DNA from: an uncultured Eubacteriales bacterium
GTDB taxonomy: Bacteria; Bacillota; Clostridia; Christensenellales; CAG-138
Direction of reading: 5' to 3'
DNA: 33,905 bases
Assembly: GCA_902787375.1 (NCBI GenBank)
Contig: CADAGD010000015.1
Coordinates: 1-33,905 of the forward strand
Under the pieces are notes generated by a model. It was given only the letters and a program-made list of their open reading frames with translations, had not been told where the DNA came from and searched no databases. The position numbers were made by a program, and so were the translations under genes. The first letter of the stretch is position 1, and every line of letters starts with the position of its first letter. Positions 1 to 8,056 of this stretch are shown here, one piece after another.

Positions 1-125
1 CGAAGCGAGGATGACTGAGGGGTTGAAAGCAACTAAAAAACTCAAGCGAGATAAGGGAAGCAACCCCTCCGTCTTGTCGGGCTAAAGCCCTCCAAGCCAC
101 CTCCCCTGACTCAGGGGAGGCAAAG
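1..125. repeat. Inverted-repeat-rich intergenic element, cut by the window edge
   Basis: Three nested hairpin-forming pairs lie close together: GAGGGGTTG at 17-25 pairs with CAACCCCTC at 61-69, GGGC at 79-82 pairs with GCCC at 87-90, and a perfect ten-base pair of arms (CCTCCCCTGA / TCAGGGGAGG) spans 100-120 with a one-base centre. No reading frame fits the stretch. Dense GC-rich palindromes of this kind occur as dispersed intergenic repeats in many Clostridia. That this one is dispersed is inference, because only one copy is visible and its left end is missing. Confidence 0.5.
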
Positions 126-324
126 AGCTTCAGCCCAAACAAATACTCCCTACCCGAGAGCATTAGCAAAAATGCTTTTGTGGAAACGTTCGAGGCGAGA
201 ACGCAAATCTTGGTTCCCATGCGTCATATTCGCCAACCGCAGACCGCACAACAAAATCCTTTAATTTTTACTTTTTTCTTTCACAACAATTAAGTTAGTC
301 TTACAACACGATGTTATTATATAC
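126..324. other. Intergenic stretch without a recognisable feature
   Basis: Nothing coding, no tRNA-like fold and no clear regulatory motif is visible between the repeat element and the promoter of the VanZ-like gene. The right half is AT-rich. Confidence 0.5.
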
Positions 325-353
325 TTGACAACCGTCGTGCCGCAGTATAGTAT
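325..353 (+). promoter_or_regulatory. Sigma-A-type promoter of the VanZ-like gene
   Basis: A perfect -35 box TTGACA at 325-330 is followed after 17 bases by TAGTAT at 348-353. The alternative -10 TATAGT at 346-351 would leave a short 15-base spacer. The start codon is about 30 bases downstream, giving a short leader. Confidence 0.6.
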
Positions 354-385
354 TATATGGATGTTTAAACGGGAGGCATTTGATA

Positions 386-979
386 ATGGGATTTGATCCT
401 TCACCTATTCATTGTCTTATATTTTCAGGCGTCGCGTTTGTGATATTCGCAATCATCTATTCCGTAAAGCACGGCAATATCTGGCAATACCTTTTTCGAT
501 TCGCACTTACCGCGTATCTCATATTCGTATTTGCGAAAACGCTTTGCCCTATATACTTCGGCAACAGCGGTATGCGCGAGGCGTTCAATATGGATGGAGA
601 ATGGCATGTTTCGGAATGTATACATCTTGTGCCGTTCGCGGACGGAATCTCCCGTGACGATTTGCTCAATGTGGTTATGACGATTCCCTTCGGCTTCATA
701 CTTCCGCTCATAAGGAAGCGCACAAGCTTCGTCAATGCGCTGCTTGCGGGGTTGGCATTCGGGCTCGGCATAGAGCTTTTGCAGCTCCTCATAGCCGTCC
801 TCCAGGGCTTCACATTCAATTACGTTGATACCTCCGACGTTATCTGCAACTGCCTTGGCACGATTATCGGCTGGCTGATTATCGCAGGCATAATAAGTCT
901 TGTAAAGCGCGGACATTCCGATGAGCCTGAAACACAGCTCTTTGGCTGCATCGCTTCGAGGGAAATAAAAAAAGAATAA
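386..979 (+). CDS. VanZ-like membrane protein
   Basis: This is a 197-residue integral membrane protein with about five hydrophobic segments, near residues 10-27, 35-55, 95-112, 117-138 and 152-175. The layout and the central part (a first loop with a conserved proline, then NVVMTIPFG, a run of basic residues and GLGIELLQ) match the VanZ family. VanZ itself raises teicoplanin resistance; most chromosomal homologues have no known function. The ATG at 386 is preferred to the upstream TTG at 380, because the GGGAGG at 371-376 then sits nine bases away rather than three. The gene has its own promoter and ends at a bidirectional terminator facing the lipoprotein gene. No van genes are nearby, so a resistance role should not be assumed. 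Confidence 0.8.
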   Translation: MGFDPSPIHCLIFSGVAFVIFAIIYSVKHGNIWQYLFRFALTAYLIFVFAKTLCPIYFGNSGMREAFNMDGEWHVSECIHLVPFADGISRDDLLNVVMTIPFGFILPLIRKRTSFVNALLAGLAFGLGIELLQLLIAVLQGFTFNYVDTSDVICNCLGTIIGWLIIAGIISLVKRGHSDEPETQLFGCIASREIKKE

Positions 980-982
980 CAC

Positions 983-1016
983 AAAAGGTACGGCTTGTGC
1001 AAAACCGTACCTTTTT
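983..1016. terminator. Bidirectional intrinsic terminator
   Basis: Arms AAAAGGTACGG (983-993) and CCGTACCTTTT (1005-1015) form a stable hairpin. It is preceded by an A run and followed by a T run, so it can stop transcription from both the VanZ-like gene and the convergent lipoprotein operon. Confidence 0.85.
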
Positions 1017-1021
1017 CAGTT

Positions 1022-1501
1022 CTATTCGTTTGCGTTATTCCAGAACAGCTCGTAATCCAGGCTTTCTATGAACCGAGGGGTGAATATCTCACAGCCCTTG
1101 GTATCCACCGCCCTGAAAAACATCGGACCGGTTCTCATAAGCGTGTCTGTATCACTCAAAAGACAGCACACCAGATAATTGGCGTCGGGATCGTCGGCGA
1201 GCAGGAGGACGCGCATGTCGTCGTCTTCTTCTCTCCCGTCCTGAACGATGTATCCAAGGCATTTTCCGACGTCCTTGGGCCTCATTATGCCCCTATAGCA
1301 GCCGTAGCTTGCATATGTCCTGCCGTTATACTCTATTGTACCGTATGCCATTTCATCGGGATCGTCGGGATCAACGAATCCGCCCATCTCAAACCTGATT
1401 GGGTTTTCGGGAAGCTCGTCATACAGCCAGCGACCGCGGAAGCAGCCCGTGAACGTGATTGCGATAAATGTCAGAAGCAGTAAGAGCCTCATGCCCTTCA
1501 T
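1022..1501 (-). CDS. Predicted lipoprotein of unknown function
   Basis: A 159-residue protein begins with a classic lipoprotein signal peptide: basic start, leucine-rich core and the lipobox FTGC with Cys20 as the lipidation site. The mature part is acidic and has no domain I recognise; it carries several further cysteines (for example at Cys-Tyr-Arg and Leu-Val-Cys-Cys). It is the last gene of a three-gene operon, with its ATG one base beyond the TGA of the XRE regulator gene. It should be anchored to the outer face of the membrane. The function is unknown. Confidence 0.75.
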   Translation of the reverse strand: MKGMRLLLLLTFIAITFTGCFRGRWLYDELPENPIRFEMGGFVDPDDPDEMAYGTIEYNGRTYASYGCYRGIMRPKDVGKCLGYIVQDGREEDDDMRVLLLADDPDANYLVCCLLSDTDTLMRTGPMFFRAVDTKGCEIFTPRFIESLDYELFWNNANE

Positions 1502-1502
1502 A

Positions 1503-1772
1503 TCATTCGACCTCCCTGTATTCGAGCAGATCGCCGGGCTGGCATTCGAGCGCGTGGCACAGCTTAATGAGCGTCGATACCTTTATCGCCTTCGCCTTTC
1601 CGTTCTTCAGTATGGATATGTTGGATATGGTTATGCCCACCCTGTCGGCAAGATCGCCCACCTTCATCTTGCGCTTGGCAAGCATGACGTCTATATTGAA
1701 CACTATCTCTCCGGGAAGGGATACGGAGTCCTCGTTCATCTCATCCGCTATTTCGTTTTTTTCAATTCTCAT
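1503..1772 (-). CDS. Small XRE-family (Cro/C1-type) transcriptional regulator, YozG-like
   Basis: This is an 89-residue DNA-binding protein. Residues about 36-85 form a Cro/C1 helix-turn-helix domain (KVGDLADRVGIT, then a recognition helix, then LIKLCHALECQPGDLLEY), typical of the small regulators encoded beside DUF2975 membrane proteins, such as YozG next to YoaS in Bacillus subtilis. An open frame continues upstream to 1994, but the start at 1772 is chosen because AAGGAGG lies six bases before it and the family's usual length fits. It sits 11 bases after the DUF2975 gene and one base before the lipoprotein gene, so the three are co-transcribed. It probably regulates its own operon (inference from the family). 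Confidence 0.85.
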   Translation of the reverse strand: MRIEKNEIADEMNEDSVSLPGEIVFNIDVMLAKRKMKVGDLADRVGITISNISILKNGKAKAIKVSTLIKLCHALECQPGDLLEYREVE

Positions 1773-1778
1773 AAGCCG

Positions 1779-1785
1779 CCTCCTT
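1779..1785 (-). promoter_or_regulatory. Ribosome binding site that decides the XRE regulator start
   Basis: The reverse strand reads AAGGAGG here, six bases before the ATG at 1772. It overlaps the TAA stop of the upstream DUF2975 gene, which suggests translational coupling. Confidence 0.8.
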
Positions 1786-2263
1786 ATATGGTCAGATCGC
1801 TCTGCGTCTGGAGCTTTGCCGCCTTGTAAACAAGATGGGACAGAACCGCGGCGGCGACCGAAACGCATACCGCCACGAAGCAGGAGAGCAGGGCGAGTAT
1901 CACAAGGCCGGGATGGGATGCTCTGAGCAGGCACATCACTATGTTTGCGATAAAGAAATAGAGCGCGTCGATGCCCGCAAGCAGGGATACCCACTTTAAA
2001 AGCTTTGCGTTCTCCTGCGAGAATGATTTGTCATGCCCTATGTTTGAGGAGATTATCCACGCAAGCACCAGTATGCCCGCTACCGGAATGGCGGTAACGA
2101 ATATTATTATGAGCCACGGAGTGTAAAGATGCGCAAATTCGGGAGCCCCGCCCGCAACCCCCCATCCTATTTCGGGTACTATCCATGTGTAGACGAGTAC
2201 GCAGCACGCCGCGACGCCTATTATTATCGCCTTGAGCATTGTCGAAAGAGTTTTTTGTGACAT
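1784..2263 (-). CDS. DUF2975 family membrane protein
   Basis: A 159-residue protein with four predicted membrane helices (about residues 8-27, 48-72, 86-112 and 117-146) and a short polar loop (SNIGHDKSFSQENAKLLKW) between helices two and three. The size, topology and loop with F-S-x-E-N-A match the DUF2975 family, whose members are regularly paired with small XRE regulators, as here. The biochemical role of the family is not established; a sensor or ligand partner of the regulator is a reasonable guess. The start has a GGAGA-type binding site about nine bases upstream, and a near-consensus promoter lies just before it. Confidence 0.8.
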   Translation of the reverse strand: MSQKTLSTMLKAIIIGVAACCVLVYTWIVPEIGWGVAGGAPEFAHLYTPWLIIIFVTAIPVAGILVLAWIISSNIGHDKSFSQENAKLLKWVSLLAGIDALYFFIANIVMCLLRASHPGLVILALLSCFVAVCVSVAAAVLSHLVYKAAKLQTQSDLTI

Positions 2264-2293
2264 ATAAAAATTCTCCTTTCCGTTTATGATTGC

Positions 2294-2322
2294 ATTATAG
2301 CATACGGAAGGGAGAATGTCAA
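2294..2322 (-). promoter_or_regulatory. Near-consensus promoter of the DUF2975-XRE-lipoprotein operon
   Basis: On the reverse strand, TTGACA (2317-2322) and TATAAT (2294-2299) are separated by exactly 17 bases. Both hexamers match the sigma-A consensus perfectly. Such a strong core promoter in front of an XRE gene suggests that transcription is normally held down by a repressor, possibly the XRE protein itself. Confidence 0.85.
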
Positions 2323-2371
2323 CAATAATTTATCGAAACACAATAAAAATGTTCTCGATTTGGATAGGGTA

Positions 2372-3067
2372 CTAAAAGTCCCTCTGCCGTATCTGGAGCA
2401 TTACCCTGCCGAGCATACGGGCGAAAGGCACGGGCCCCAATGTACGGCTGTCGAGGCTGTTGGAGCGGTCGTCACACAGCACAAAATATTCCTCCTCGCC
2501 GAGCGTCAGGGGAAACGCAATGCCGCCCTCGAACATTACCGTATCGCCATGAGCATATTTCTCGGTCTGATAATAGCCGTTTATTTTCAGACCGCGCTCA
2601 TCGATATCAACAGTATCGCCCGTCTTTGCGACTACCCTTCCGAGAAGGACGTTTCCGCTGTCGTCCTCAAAGACTATCACCTCACGCGCATTGACGGACT
2701 TGTCAAGCCTGTAGTATACGACAATATCCCTGTCATTGAACATGGGACTCATGCGTTCGCCGCGATTGACGGTTATGCCGCATACCACCTGGAGCAGAAC
2801 CACGAGGAACAGCAGTATCCAGCCTATGCGGATTATGAAGGAGAGCAGATCGAGCAGCAGGCTGTTCTTGCCCGACTTCTTTTTTTTGCTTTTTTTCCCG
2901 TTTTTCTTTCCGCTTTTTTCTCCGCTTTTTTCTCCGCTTTCCTCGGAGGCATTCACATCGGACTCCGTAACCGTGCCGAGGGAGGCTTCCGCTTCGGTCT
3001 GCCCGGACGCTGCGGCGGTCTGTTCGATTGCCGTATCCATGTTTTCTATATCATTTTCCCTGCTCAT
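2372..3067 (-). CDS. Signal peptidase I-like protein lacking the catalytic Ser and Lys (SipA-like pilus or sortase accessory)
   Basis: A 231-residue protein with a very charged cytoplasmic N-terminus (lysine- and serine-rich, residues 44-68), one membrane helix (about 72-98) and an extracellular S26 signal-peptidase fold. The family boxes can be aligned. The box B region is GERMSPMF, where the nucleophile position is Arg105. The box D region is LLGRVVAKTGD, where the general-base lysine is Gly143. Box E is seen as DDRSNSLDSR, about 199-208. Loss of both dyad residues recalls SipA of Streptococcus pyogenes, a signal-peptidase-like pilus assembly factor with Asp and Gly at these sites. It overlaps the class B sortase gene by 17 bases, so it probably assists that sortase or its substrate rather than cleaving signal peptides. 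An alternative is a shifted active site using Ser107 and Lys148. Confidence 0.75.
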   Translation of the reverse strand: MSRENDIENMDTAIEQTAAASGQTEAEASLGTVTESDVNASEESGEKSGEKSGKKNGKKSKKKKSGKNSLLLDLLSFIIRIGWILLFLVVLLQVVCGITVNRGERMSPMFNDRDIVVYYRLDKSVNAREVIVFEDDSGNVLLGRVVAKTGDTVDIDERGLKINGYYQTEKYAHGDTVMFEGGIAFPLTLGEEEYFVLCDDRSNSLDSRTLGPVPFARMLGRVMLQIRQRDF

Positions 3068-3971
3068 GCTTCTTCTTTTTTCTCCTTTTGAGTATGAAGT
3101 AAATAACCGTCAGCACCGCAAGCGCGATTCCCATATAGACGATGTAGATGTTGATTTTTTCGCGCCTTATGATGCCGCTTAGCTGAGCCGGGGATGTGGA
3201 ATGCCCGACTTCCTTGGCTTCGGGGGGCTTGCCTCCGGGAGTTATTACCGCGGCAAGAAGATCGCGCCCGTTCGTTATGCCCGAAGAACAGGTGCTTAAA
3301 AGCAGCATTCTACCGCCGCTCAGCGGCTTGGAGTCGAAATTCACGGCTGTTTCCCGAACATGGGCTATCCACGATTCCACGTCGTCCTCCTTCAGAGTGG
3401 GGCTGTATACGCTCGTGTCGTGCGCGTCCGCCATAAGGTACGCGAATACGCTCACGTCATAGTAATCGCCGCCGAAGAACAGCGTGCCGTGCTTATGCTC
3501 CTTGAAGAAGAACGGATCGGAGTATTTGTCTATTACGCCGAACATCATGTCGTCGGTCATGTTGTGACCGTATATGACCGTCAGCGGATCGGAAAAATCG
3601 GGAGCGTTGCGGAAGTCGAGAAAGAGCGCACCCGATAGGGAGAACTCCCCTGTCGCCGATGTATTGACATATTTATCGTTGTTTGTCGTGTGCGTCAGCG
3701 GATAGTCTATCTTTGTATCGTCTATAGTGAGCCAGCCGACAATCTCGTTATTGATGGCTCTCAGCTCATCAAATGAGGTCGTGTCCTCCGATGTTGGCTT
3801 GTAGGCGGTATAAACTTTGGAATCCGCCTCGTCGAGAATGCGTTTGTTCTCGGAGGTTATATAGACAGTCAAAATGAGCAGCAGAAGGAGCAGGGTGATG
3901 AATAATGTATTCACCAGCCTGTCTGCCGCTTTGAAGATGAATTTTACGGTTTTTGTGATAAACACACTCAT
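3051..3971 (-). CDS. Class B sortase
   Basis: A 306-residue membrane-anchored transpeptidase. There is an N-terminal membrane helix (about 20-40), a catalytic domain with the class B hallmarks NNEIVGWLTIDDTKIDYPL, catalytic His136 in YGHNM, Cys228 in LSTCS and Arg236 in NGRD, and unusually a second C-terminal membrane helix (about 274-294) followed by a lysine-rich tail. Class B sortases join a sorting-signal threonine to cell-wall peptidoglycan or, in some lineages, polymerise pilins. It lies 12 bases after the cohesin-like surface protein gene and overlaps the signal-peptidase-like gene, so these two neighbours are its likely substrate and helper. The C-terminal helix is more typical of pilin sortases than of housekeeping SrtB. 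Confidence 0.88.
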   Translation of the reverse strand: MSVFITKTVKFIFKAADRLVNTLFITLLLLLLILTVYITSENKRILDEADSKVYTAYKPTSEDTTSFDELRAINNEIVGWLTIDDTKIDYPLTHTTNNDKYVNTSATGEFSLSGALFLDFRNAPDFSDPLTVIYGHNMTDDMMFGVIDKYSDPFFFKEHKHGTLFFGGDYYDVSVFAYLMADAHDTSVYSPTLKEDDVESWIAHVRETAVNFDSKPLSGGRMLLLSTCSSGITNGRDLLAAVITPGGKPPEAKEVGHSTSPAQLSGIIRREKINIYIVYMGIALAVLTVIYFILKRRKKKKHEQGK

Positions 3972-3983
3972 ATTGCCATGCTG

Positions 3984-5372
3984 TTATTTATTATTGTTCG
4001 CGCCGCGCCTGCGGATCATTGCAAAGGCGGCTGCGCCTATTAAAACGGCTGCGGCAGGAATGGCTATATAGGGCAGTATGCTGCCGCCGTTCGTGCTGTC
4101 CGTGCTTTCATTGTTTTCCGTGCTGTCCGCATTGGCGTTGTTCGTGCTTTGAACGGGTTTGCCCGCATCAGTGTTCTCGACCGTCTGCTGATTACCGCTG
4201 ACGGTAATGACAACGAAATTTTTACCGTTGACGGCGGTGGAGGTTACAGTCAGGAACCCGTTTTCATCCTCGAAGGAGGCTTTTTGTGCGCCTTTTACAA
4301 GCTTGGCGGACGCGCTCTGACCATCCTTGAGGGCGAGGGTTACGGTGTATTGCCTGCCCTCATGCACGGTGAGGTGCTTGGAATCGCCGCTTTTCAGCTC
4401 GAACTGCTCATCGTCGCCGCCGTTCTCATAGCTTATTGTGAGAAGGAACTTCTCATCGGCGGGGATGCCTTCTGCCGAGAGGGAGACGGTAAGCTCAACG
4501 GTGCTGTCGTCCTTGGAAGCCGTTATGACCATGTCGCCGTGTACAGGCTCGGAGAAGTCCACGGGAGTACCGTCGGAGACCCATGTGAGACAGCCTTCAG
4601 GCAGATCGGGTTCCGAAAGCGTTTCGCCGTCGGGAATGTTTTCGATGAGTATGGTTTCGCCGTCGTCATCCTTATAGATAACGGAATGGGTGCTGCCATC
4701 CGACCCGCCTGAAACGGGATTATCGGACGCGGCGGCTTCTGTCTGAGAGGGTGCTGTCTCCGACGTGCCGACCGGAGCTGTCGTTGAGCCGGAGGTCGGG
4801 GCTGCTGTCGGATTGGCGGCTCCGTTTGAAGGACGCGCTGTCGGAGCGGATGTCGGCTTGGGCGTCTTGGTCGGAGAGGGAGTGACGGAAGAGGCGTCGC
4901 CTTTCAGCGTTACCGTAAGCGGATTCTTGGCTGTTTCGGGGTATTCCTCAAGATCGAAATTGTATACCTCGTCCGGCTTGCATGTGAATTTATAGGTCTT
5001 GCTCGGATTATAGCCCGACTTCTTTGCGAATATGAATGTGATGAGAACCTCACCCTTTTTAACGTCAAGGTCATACGCGGTGTCGGCGATGAAGTAGCCG
5101 TTCTTGGCGTTTATAAACGCGTCCAAAGCGCCGCTCTTGCAGTTTTCGAGCGAGAATGCGTCCTTATCATATTCCAGAGTACCGGATACTCCTCCGAAGT
5201 TCAGCTTGGTATTTGTTTCAAGCGTTATTTGCACCTCATCCCCGGATATGTACGCGCACAAATTGAGAGGGGAGAGGGAGCCTGCTGCCATAGCAGTGAC
5301 CGCAGAGCATAAAAGCAGCAGACTGACCGTTGATATTGCAAGAATTTTTCTGAATGAAAACATAGTGTTCAC
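3984..5372 (-). CDS. Secreted cohesin-like surface protein with Pro/Thr linker and C-terminal membrane anchor
   Basis: A 462-residue exported protein. Residues 1-30 are a signal peptide ending in AMAA. Residues about 31-155 look like a cohesin-type beta-sandwich (GDEVQITLETNTKLNFGGV, then a GTLEYDKDAFSL strand pair and a late hydrophobic ITFIFAKK strand). Residues about 158-220 are a Pro/Thr/Ser/Ala-rich linker, followed by two further beta-rich modules (about 221-285 and 286-390). The C-terminus has a polar spacer, then SILPYIAIP, a membrane helix and an RRR tail. This is laid out like a sortase signal but has no LPXTG, NPQTN or SPXTG motif. It is the first gene of a three-gene operon with a class B sortase. 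The cohesin assignment is from pattern only and is moderately sure. Confidence 0.7.
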   Translation of the reverse strand: MNTMFSFRKILAISTVSLLLLCSAVTAMAAGSLSPLNLCAYISGDEVQITLETNTKLNFGGVSGTLEYDKDAFSLENCKSGALDAFINAKNGYFIADTAYDLDVKKGEVLITFIFAKKSGYNPSKTYKFTCKPDEVYNFDLEEYPETAKNPLTVTLKGDASSVTPSPTKTPKPTSAPTARPSNGAANPTAAPTSGSTTAPVGTSETAPSQTEAAASDNPVSGGSDGSTHSVIYKDDDGETILIENIPDGETLSEPDLPEGCLTWVSDGTPVDFSEPVHGDMVITASKDDSTVELTVSLSAEGIPADEKFLLTISYENGGDDEQFELKSGDSKHLTVHEGRQYTVTLALKDGQSASAKLVKGAQKASFEDENGFLTVTSTAVNGKNFVVITVSGNQQTVENTDAGKPVQSTNNANADSTENNESTDSTNGGSILPYIAIPAAAVLIGAAAFAMIRRRGANNNK

Positions 5373-5441
5373 CTCGTCTTATTGAAAACTGCCATGTTCT
5401 CAAGAGCTTTGCCCGTGATAACACAGCAGCCGTTGTATGTG

Positions 5442-5471
5442 ATTATACTATTTTTACACGGCATTCGTCAA
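5442..5471 (-). promoter_or_regulatory. Promoter of the cohesin-like / class B sortase operon
   Basis: The reverse strand carries TTGACG (5466-5471) and a perfect TATAAT (5442-5447) with an 18-base spacer, about 70 bases before the start codon. It lies between the end of the copper ATPase gene and the surface protein gene, so the surface module is transcribed independently. Confidence 0.75.
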
Positions 5472-5500
5472 GGAAAAGCGGAAATTTCCCCGTAATGCCT

Positions 5501-8056
5501 TTAGTCTGTTCCTTTCAGCACATAATCCTCATCCTCTATTGCGGCTTTAACGGCGTCCATATCGGGCTTGCCGCAGAGCTTTACAAGCACGGCTCCGCTC
5601 TCGTGGTCGGCATCGGCTTCCTCTATAAACGGAAGTGCCTCAAGAGCCTTCTTGACCGTCGCCTCGCAATGAGCGCACATCATGCCCTCGACCTCCAGCT
5701 TCAGAACGGCGGGAGCGGCGTATTCGCAGCTCCCGTTATCCGACGGGCAGACGTTTGATGATTGTTTTTTCCTGTTGAACAGAGCGCGTTTGGGATGGTC
5801 GTGCCTTCCGCTTTTGATGTTCAGGAGGTTTAGCCGCAGGGCGTTAAGGCACACGGTCACGCTTGAAAGGCTCATTGCCGCCGCGCCTATCATGGGATTC
5901 ATCTTCCATGAGAACAGCCCCGCCGCGAGGGGAATACATATTATATTGTAGAAAAATGCCCAGAACAGGTTTTCATGTATGTTCCTGACGGTTCCCCTGC
6001 CGAGCCTTATGGAAGCCGCGACGTCCTCCAAGTCGCTGTTCATGAGAACTATATCCGCGCTTTCGATCGCGACGTCGGTTCCCGCGCCTATGGCGATGCC
6101 CACGTCCGCCCTTGTGAGAGCCGGCGCGTCGTTTATGCCGTCGCCGACCATGGCAACGCGACCCTCCTTTTGCAGGGAGCGTATGACGGCTTCCTTGCCG
6201 TCGGGCAGGACGCCTGCTATAACGTCGTCAACGCCTGCCTCGCGTCCGATGGCTTTGGCGGTGTTCTCGTTGTCGCCCGTGAGCATTACGACCCTCATGC
6301 CCAGCTTTTTAAGATGCGTTACCGCGTTTGCGGAGGTCGCCTTTATCGAATCAGCCACGGCAATAAGACCGAGCAGTTTGCCGTCCTCGGCAAAGAACAG
6401 GGGAGTGTGGCCTGTTGAGGCAAGCTCCGTGCCTATCTTAAAGACGTCTTCGTCGGCAGAAACAAATCTCTTTATGTATTTAAGACTGCCGCCGCGCAGG
6501 GTATGGGAGCCGCAGACCGCCTCAAGACCGTGACCGGGAAGCGCGGCAAATGAGCTTACATCGTCAGGCTCGATGCCCCTTGAGCAAGCCTCCTCGACTA
6601 TCGCGGAGGCAAGCGGATGCTCGCTCTTCTTTTCGAGGGAATATGCCATTTTAAGAAGCTCGTTCTCCGAAACTCCGTCCGAGGGAATTATCCTTTTCAC
6701 CTTTGGCGCACCCTCCGTGATGGTTCCGGTCTTGTCAAGGACTACTATGTCCGCCTTGCCGACCGTTTCAAGAGCCTCACCGGTCTTTATCAGTATGCCG
6801 TTCTTCGCGCCCAAGCCGTTGCCGACCATTACGGCGACGGGAGTGGCAAGCCCCAATGCGCAGGGGCAGGATATGACAAGCACGGCTATGCCCCGCGCGA
6901 GCGCGTTTGCAATGCTTTCGCCGGCTATGAGCCATCCCGCTGTGACGATTACCGCAATGCCTATAACCGCAGGGACGAATATGCCCGAAACCCTGTCGGC
7001 TATCCTTGCTATCGGAGCCTTTGTCGCGGCGGCGTCGGATACCATGCGGATTATTCTGCTGAGGGTGGTGTCCTCACCGACCCTTTCGGCGCGGCATTTC
7101 AAAAAGCCGGACTGATTGACCGTAGCCGCGCTGACGAATGAGCCCACGGTCTTGTCAACGGGAATGCTCTCGCCCGTGAGCGCGGACTCGTTCACCGCGC
7201 TTTCGCCCTCGATGACCTCTCCGTCAACGGGTATCGACTCGCCGGGGCGAACCGTGAATATGTCCCCGCGCCTGACGTCCGCTATGTCAACCTCGACCTC
7301 GGCTCCGCCGCGTATGAGCGTCGCACGCTTGGGCGCGAGCCTTATAAGGCTTTTGAGCGCGTTGGTGGTCTTGCCCTTCGATATTGCCTCAAGGAGCTTT
7401 CCGATAGTTATGAGGGCGGGTATCATGGCGGCGGACTCAAAATACAGCTCGTTATGCGCCATATGGGACGCCATGGAAGCGTCATTGCCCATTGCGCAGA
7501 GCTTGAAAAGCACATATGTACTCCAGCCGAAGGATACCGACGAGCCGAGAGCCACGAGCGAATCCATATTGGGAGAGCCGGAAAGGAGAGCCTTGAAGCC
7601 GCTTGTGAAGAATTTACCGTTGATTATCATAACGGCGGCGGCAAGCAGGAGCTGCGCAAGGGCGGTTCCCACGGGATTGTTCGAGAAATAGGAGGGCAGG
7701 GGAAGCCCAAGCATACCGTGTCCCATGGTTATGTACATGAGCGCGAGCAGGAACGCTATGGAAAGCACAAGCCTCCTTTTGAGCTTGGGGGACTCGGTAT
7801 CCCGAATCAGGTCTTCGGAGCTTGGAGCGGACGCGCTTTCTGCTCCCCCTCGGAGCCTTGCCGAGTATCCTGCCTTCTCGACGGCTTTTATTATATCGGC
7901 AGAGCTTGCCGTTCCCTCAACGCCCATCGAGTTTGTAAGCAGGCTCACGGAACAGCCCGTCACGCCCTTGACGGACGAAACGGCTTTTTCGACCCTCGCC
8001 TGACAGGCGGCGCAGGTCATGCCCTCGACTATGAAATGTTCAGCATTGTTTGCCAT
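5501..8056 (-). CDS. copA: Copper-type P1B ATPase with N- and C-terminal heavy-metal domains
   Basis: An 851-residue heavy-metal transporting P-type ATPase, probably exporting Cu(I) at the cytoplasmic membrane. The order of parts is: an N-terminal HMA domain with GMTCAAC (Cys15, Cys18), a group of membrane helices, the actuator loop with TGES, the metal-site helix with Cys397-Pro-Cys399, the phosphorylation site DKTGT with Asp441, the ATP-binding HP motif (SEHPLA) and the hinge [10 protein letters not shown]. After the last membrane helices comes a basic linker and a second HMA domain with GMMCAHC (Cys794, Cys797), resembling a CopZ chaperone fused to the C-terminus. The ATG at 8056 is chosen because GGGAG precedes it and it overlaps the TGA of the SIMPL gene as TGATG; a TTG five codons upstream is less likely. 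Confidence 0.92.
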   Translation of the reverse strand: MANNAEHFIVEGMTCAACQARVEKAVSSVKGVTGCSVSLLTNSMGVEGTASSADIIKAVEKAGYSARLRGGAESASAPSSEDLIRDTESPKLKRRLVLSIAFLLALMYITMGHGMLGLPLPSYFSNNPVGTALAQLLLAAAVMIINGKFFTSGFKALLSGSPNMDSLVALGSSVSFGWSTYVLFKLCAMGNDASMASHMAHNELYFESAAMIPALITIGKLLEAISKGKTTNALKSLIRLAPKRATLIRGGAEVEVDIADVRRGDIFTVRPGESIPVDGEVIEGESAVNESALTGESIPVDKTVGSFVSAATVNQSGFLKCRAERVGEDTTLSRIIRMVSDAAATKAPIARIADRVSGIFVPAVIGIAVIVTAGWLIAGESIANALARGIAVLVISCPCALGLATPVAVMVGNGLGAKNGILIKTGEALETVGKADIVVLDKTGTITEGAPKVKRIIPSDGVSENELLKMAYSLEKKSEHPLASAIVEEACSRGIEPDDVSSFAALPGHGLEAVCGSHTLRGGSLKYIKRFVSADEDVFKIGTELASTGHTPLFFAEDGKLLGLIAVADSIKATSANAVTHLKKLGMRVVMLTGDNENTAKAIGREAGVDDVIAGVLPDGKEAVIRSLQKEGRVAMVGDGINDAPALTRADVGIAIGAGTDVAIESADIVLMNSDLEDVAASIRLGRGTVRNIHENLFWAFFYNIICIPLAAGLFSWKMNPMIGAAAMSLSSVTVCLNALRLNLLNIKSGRHDHPKRALFNRKKQSSNVCPSDNGSCEYAAPAVLKLEVEGMMCAHCEATVKKALEALPFIEEADADHESGAVLVKLCGKPDMDAVKAAIEDEDYVLKGTD

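Noticed and set aside
380..385. TTG start for the VanZ-like gene.
   Set aside because: It would leave only three bases to the GGGAGG binding site; ATG at 386 has normal spacing.
386..979. Glycopeptide resistance function for the VanZ-like protein.
   Set aside because: There is no vanA/B/H/X or regulator gene nearby, and the family is widespread in non-resistant bacteria.
995..1483. Long open frame on the + strand opposite the lipoprotein gene.
   Set aside because: It begins inside a terminator, has no binding site and no recognisable motif, while the − strand frame has a lipobox and operon context.
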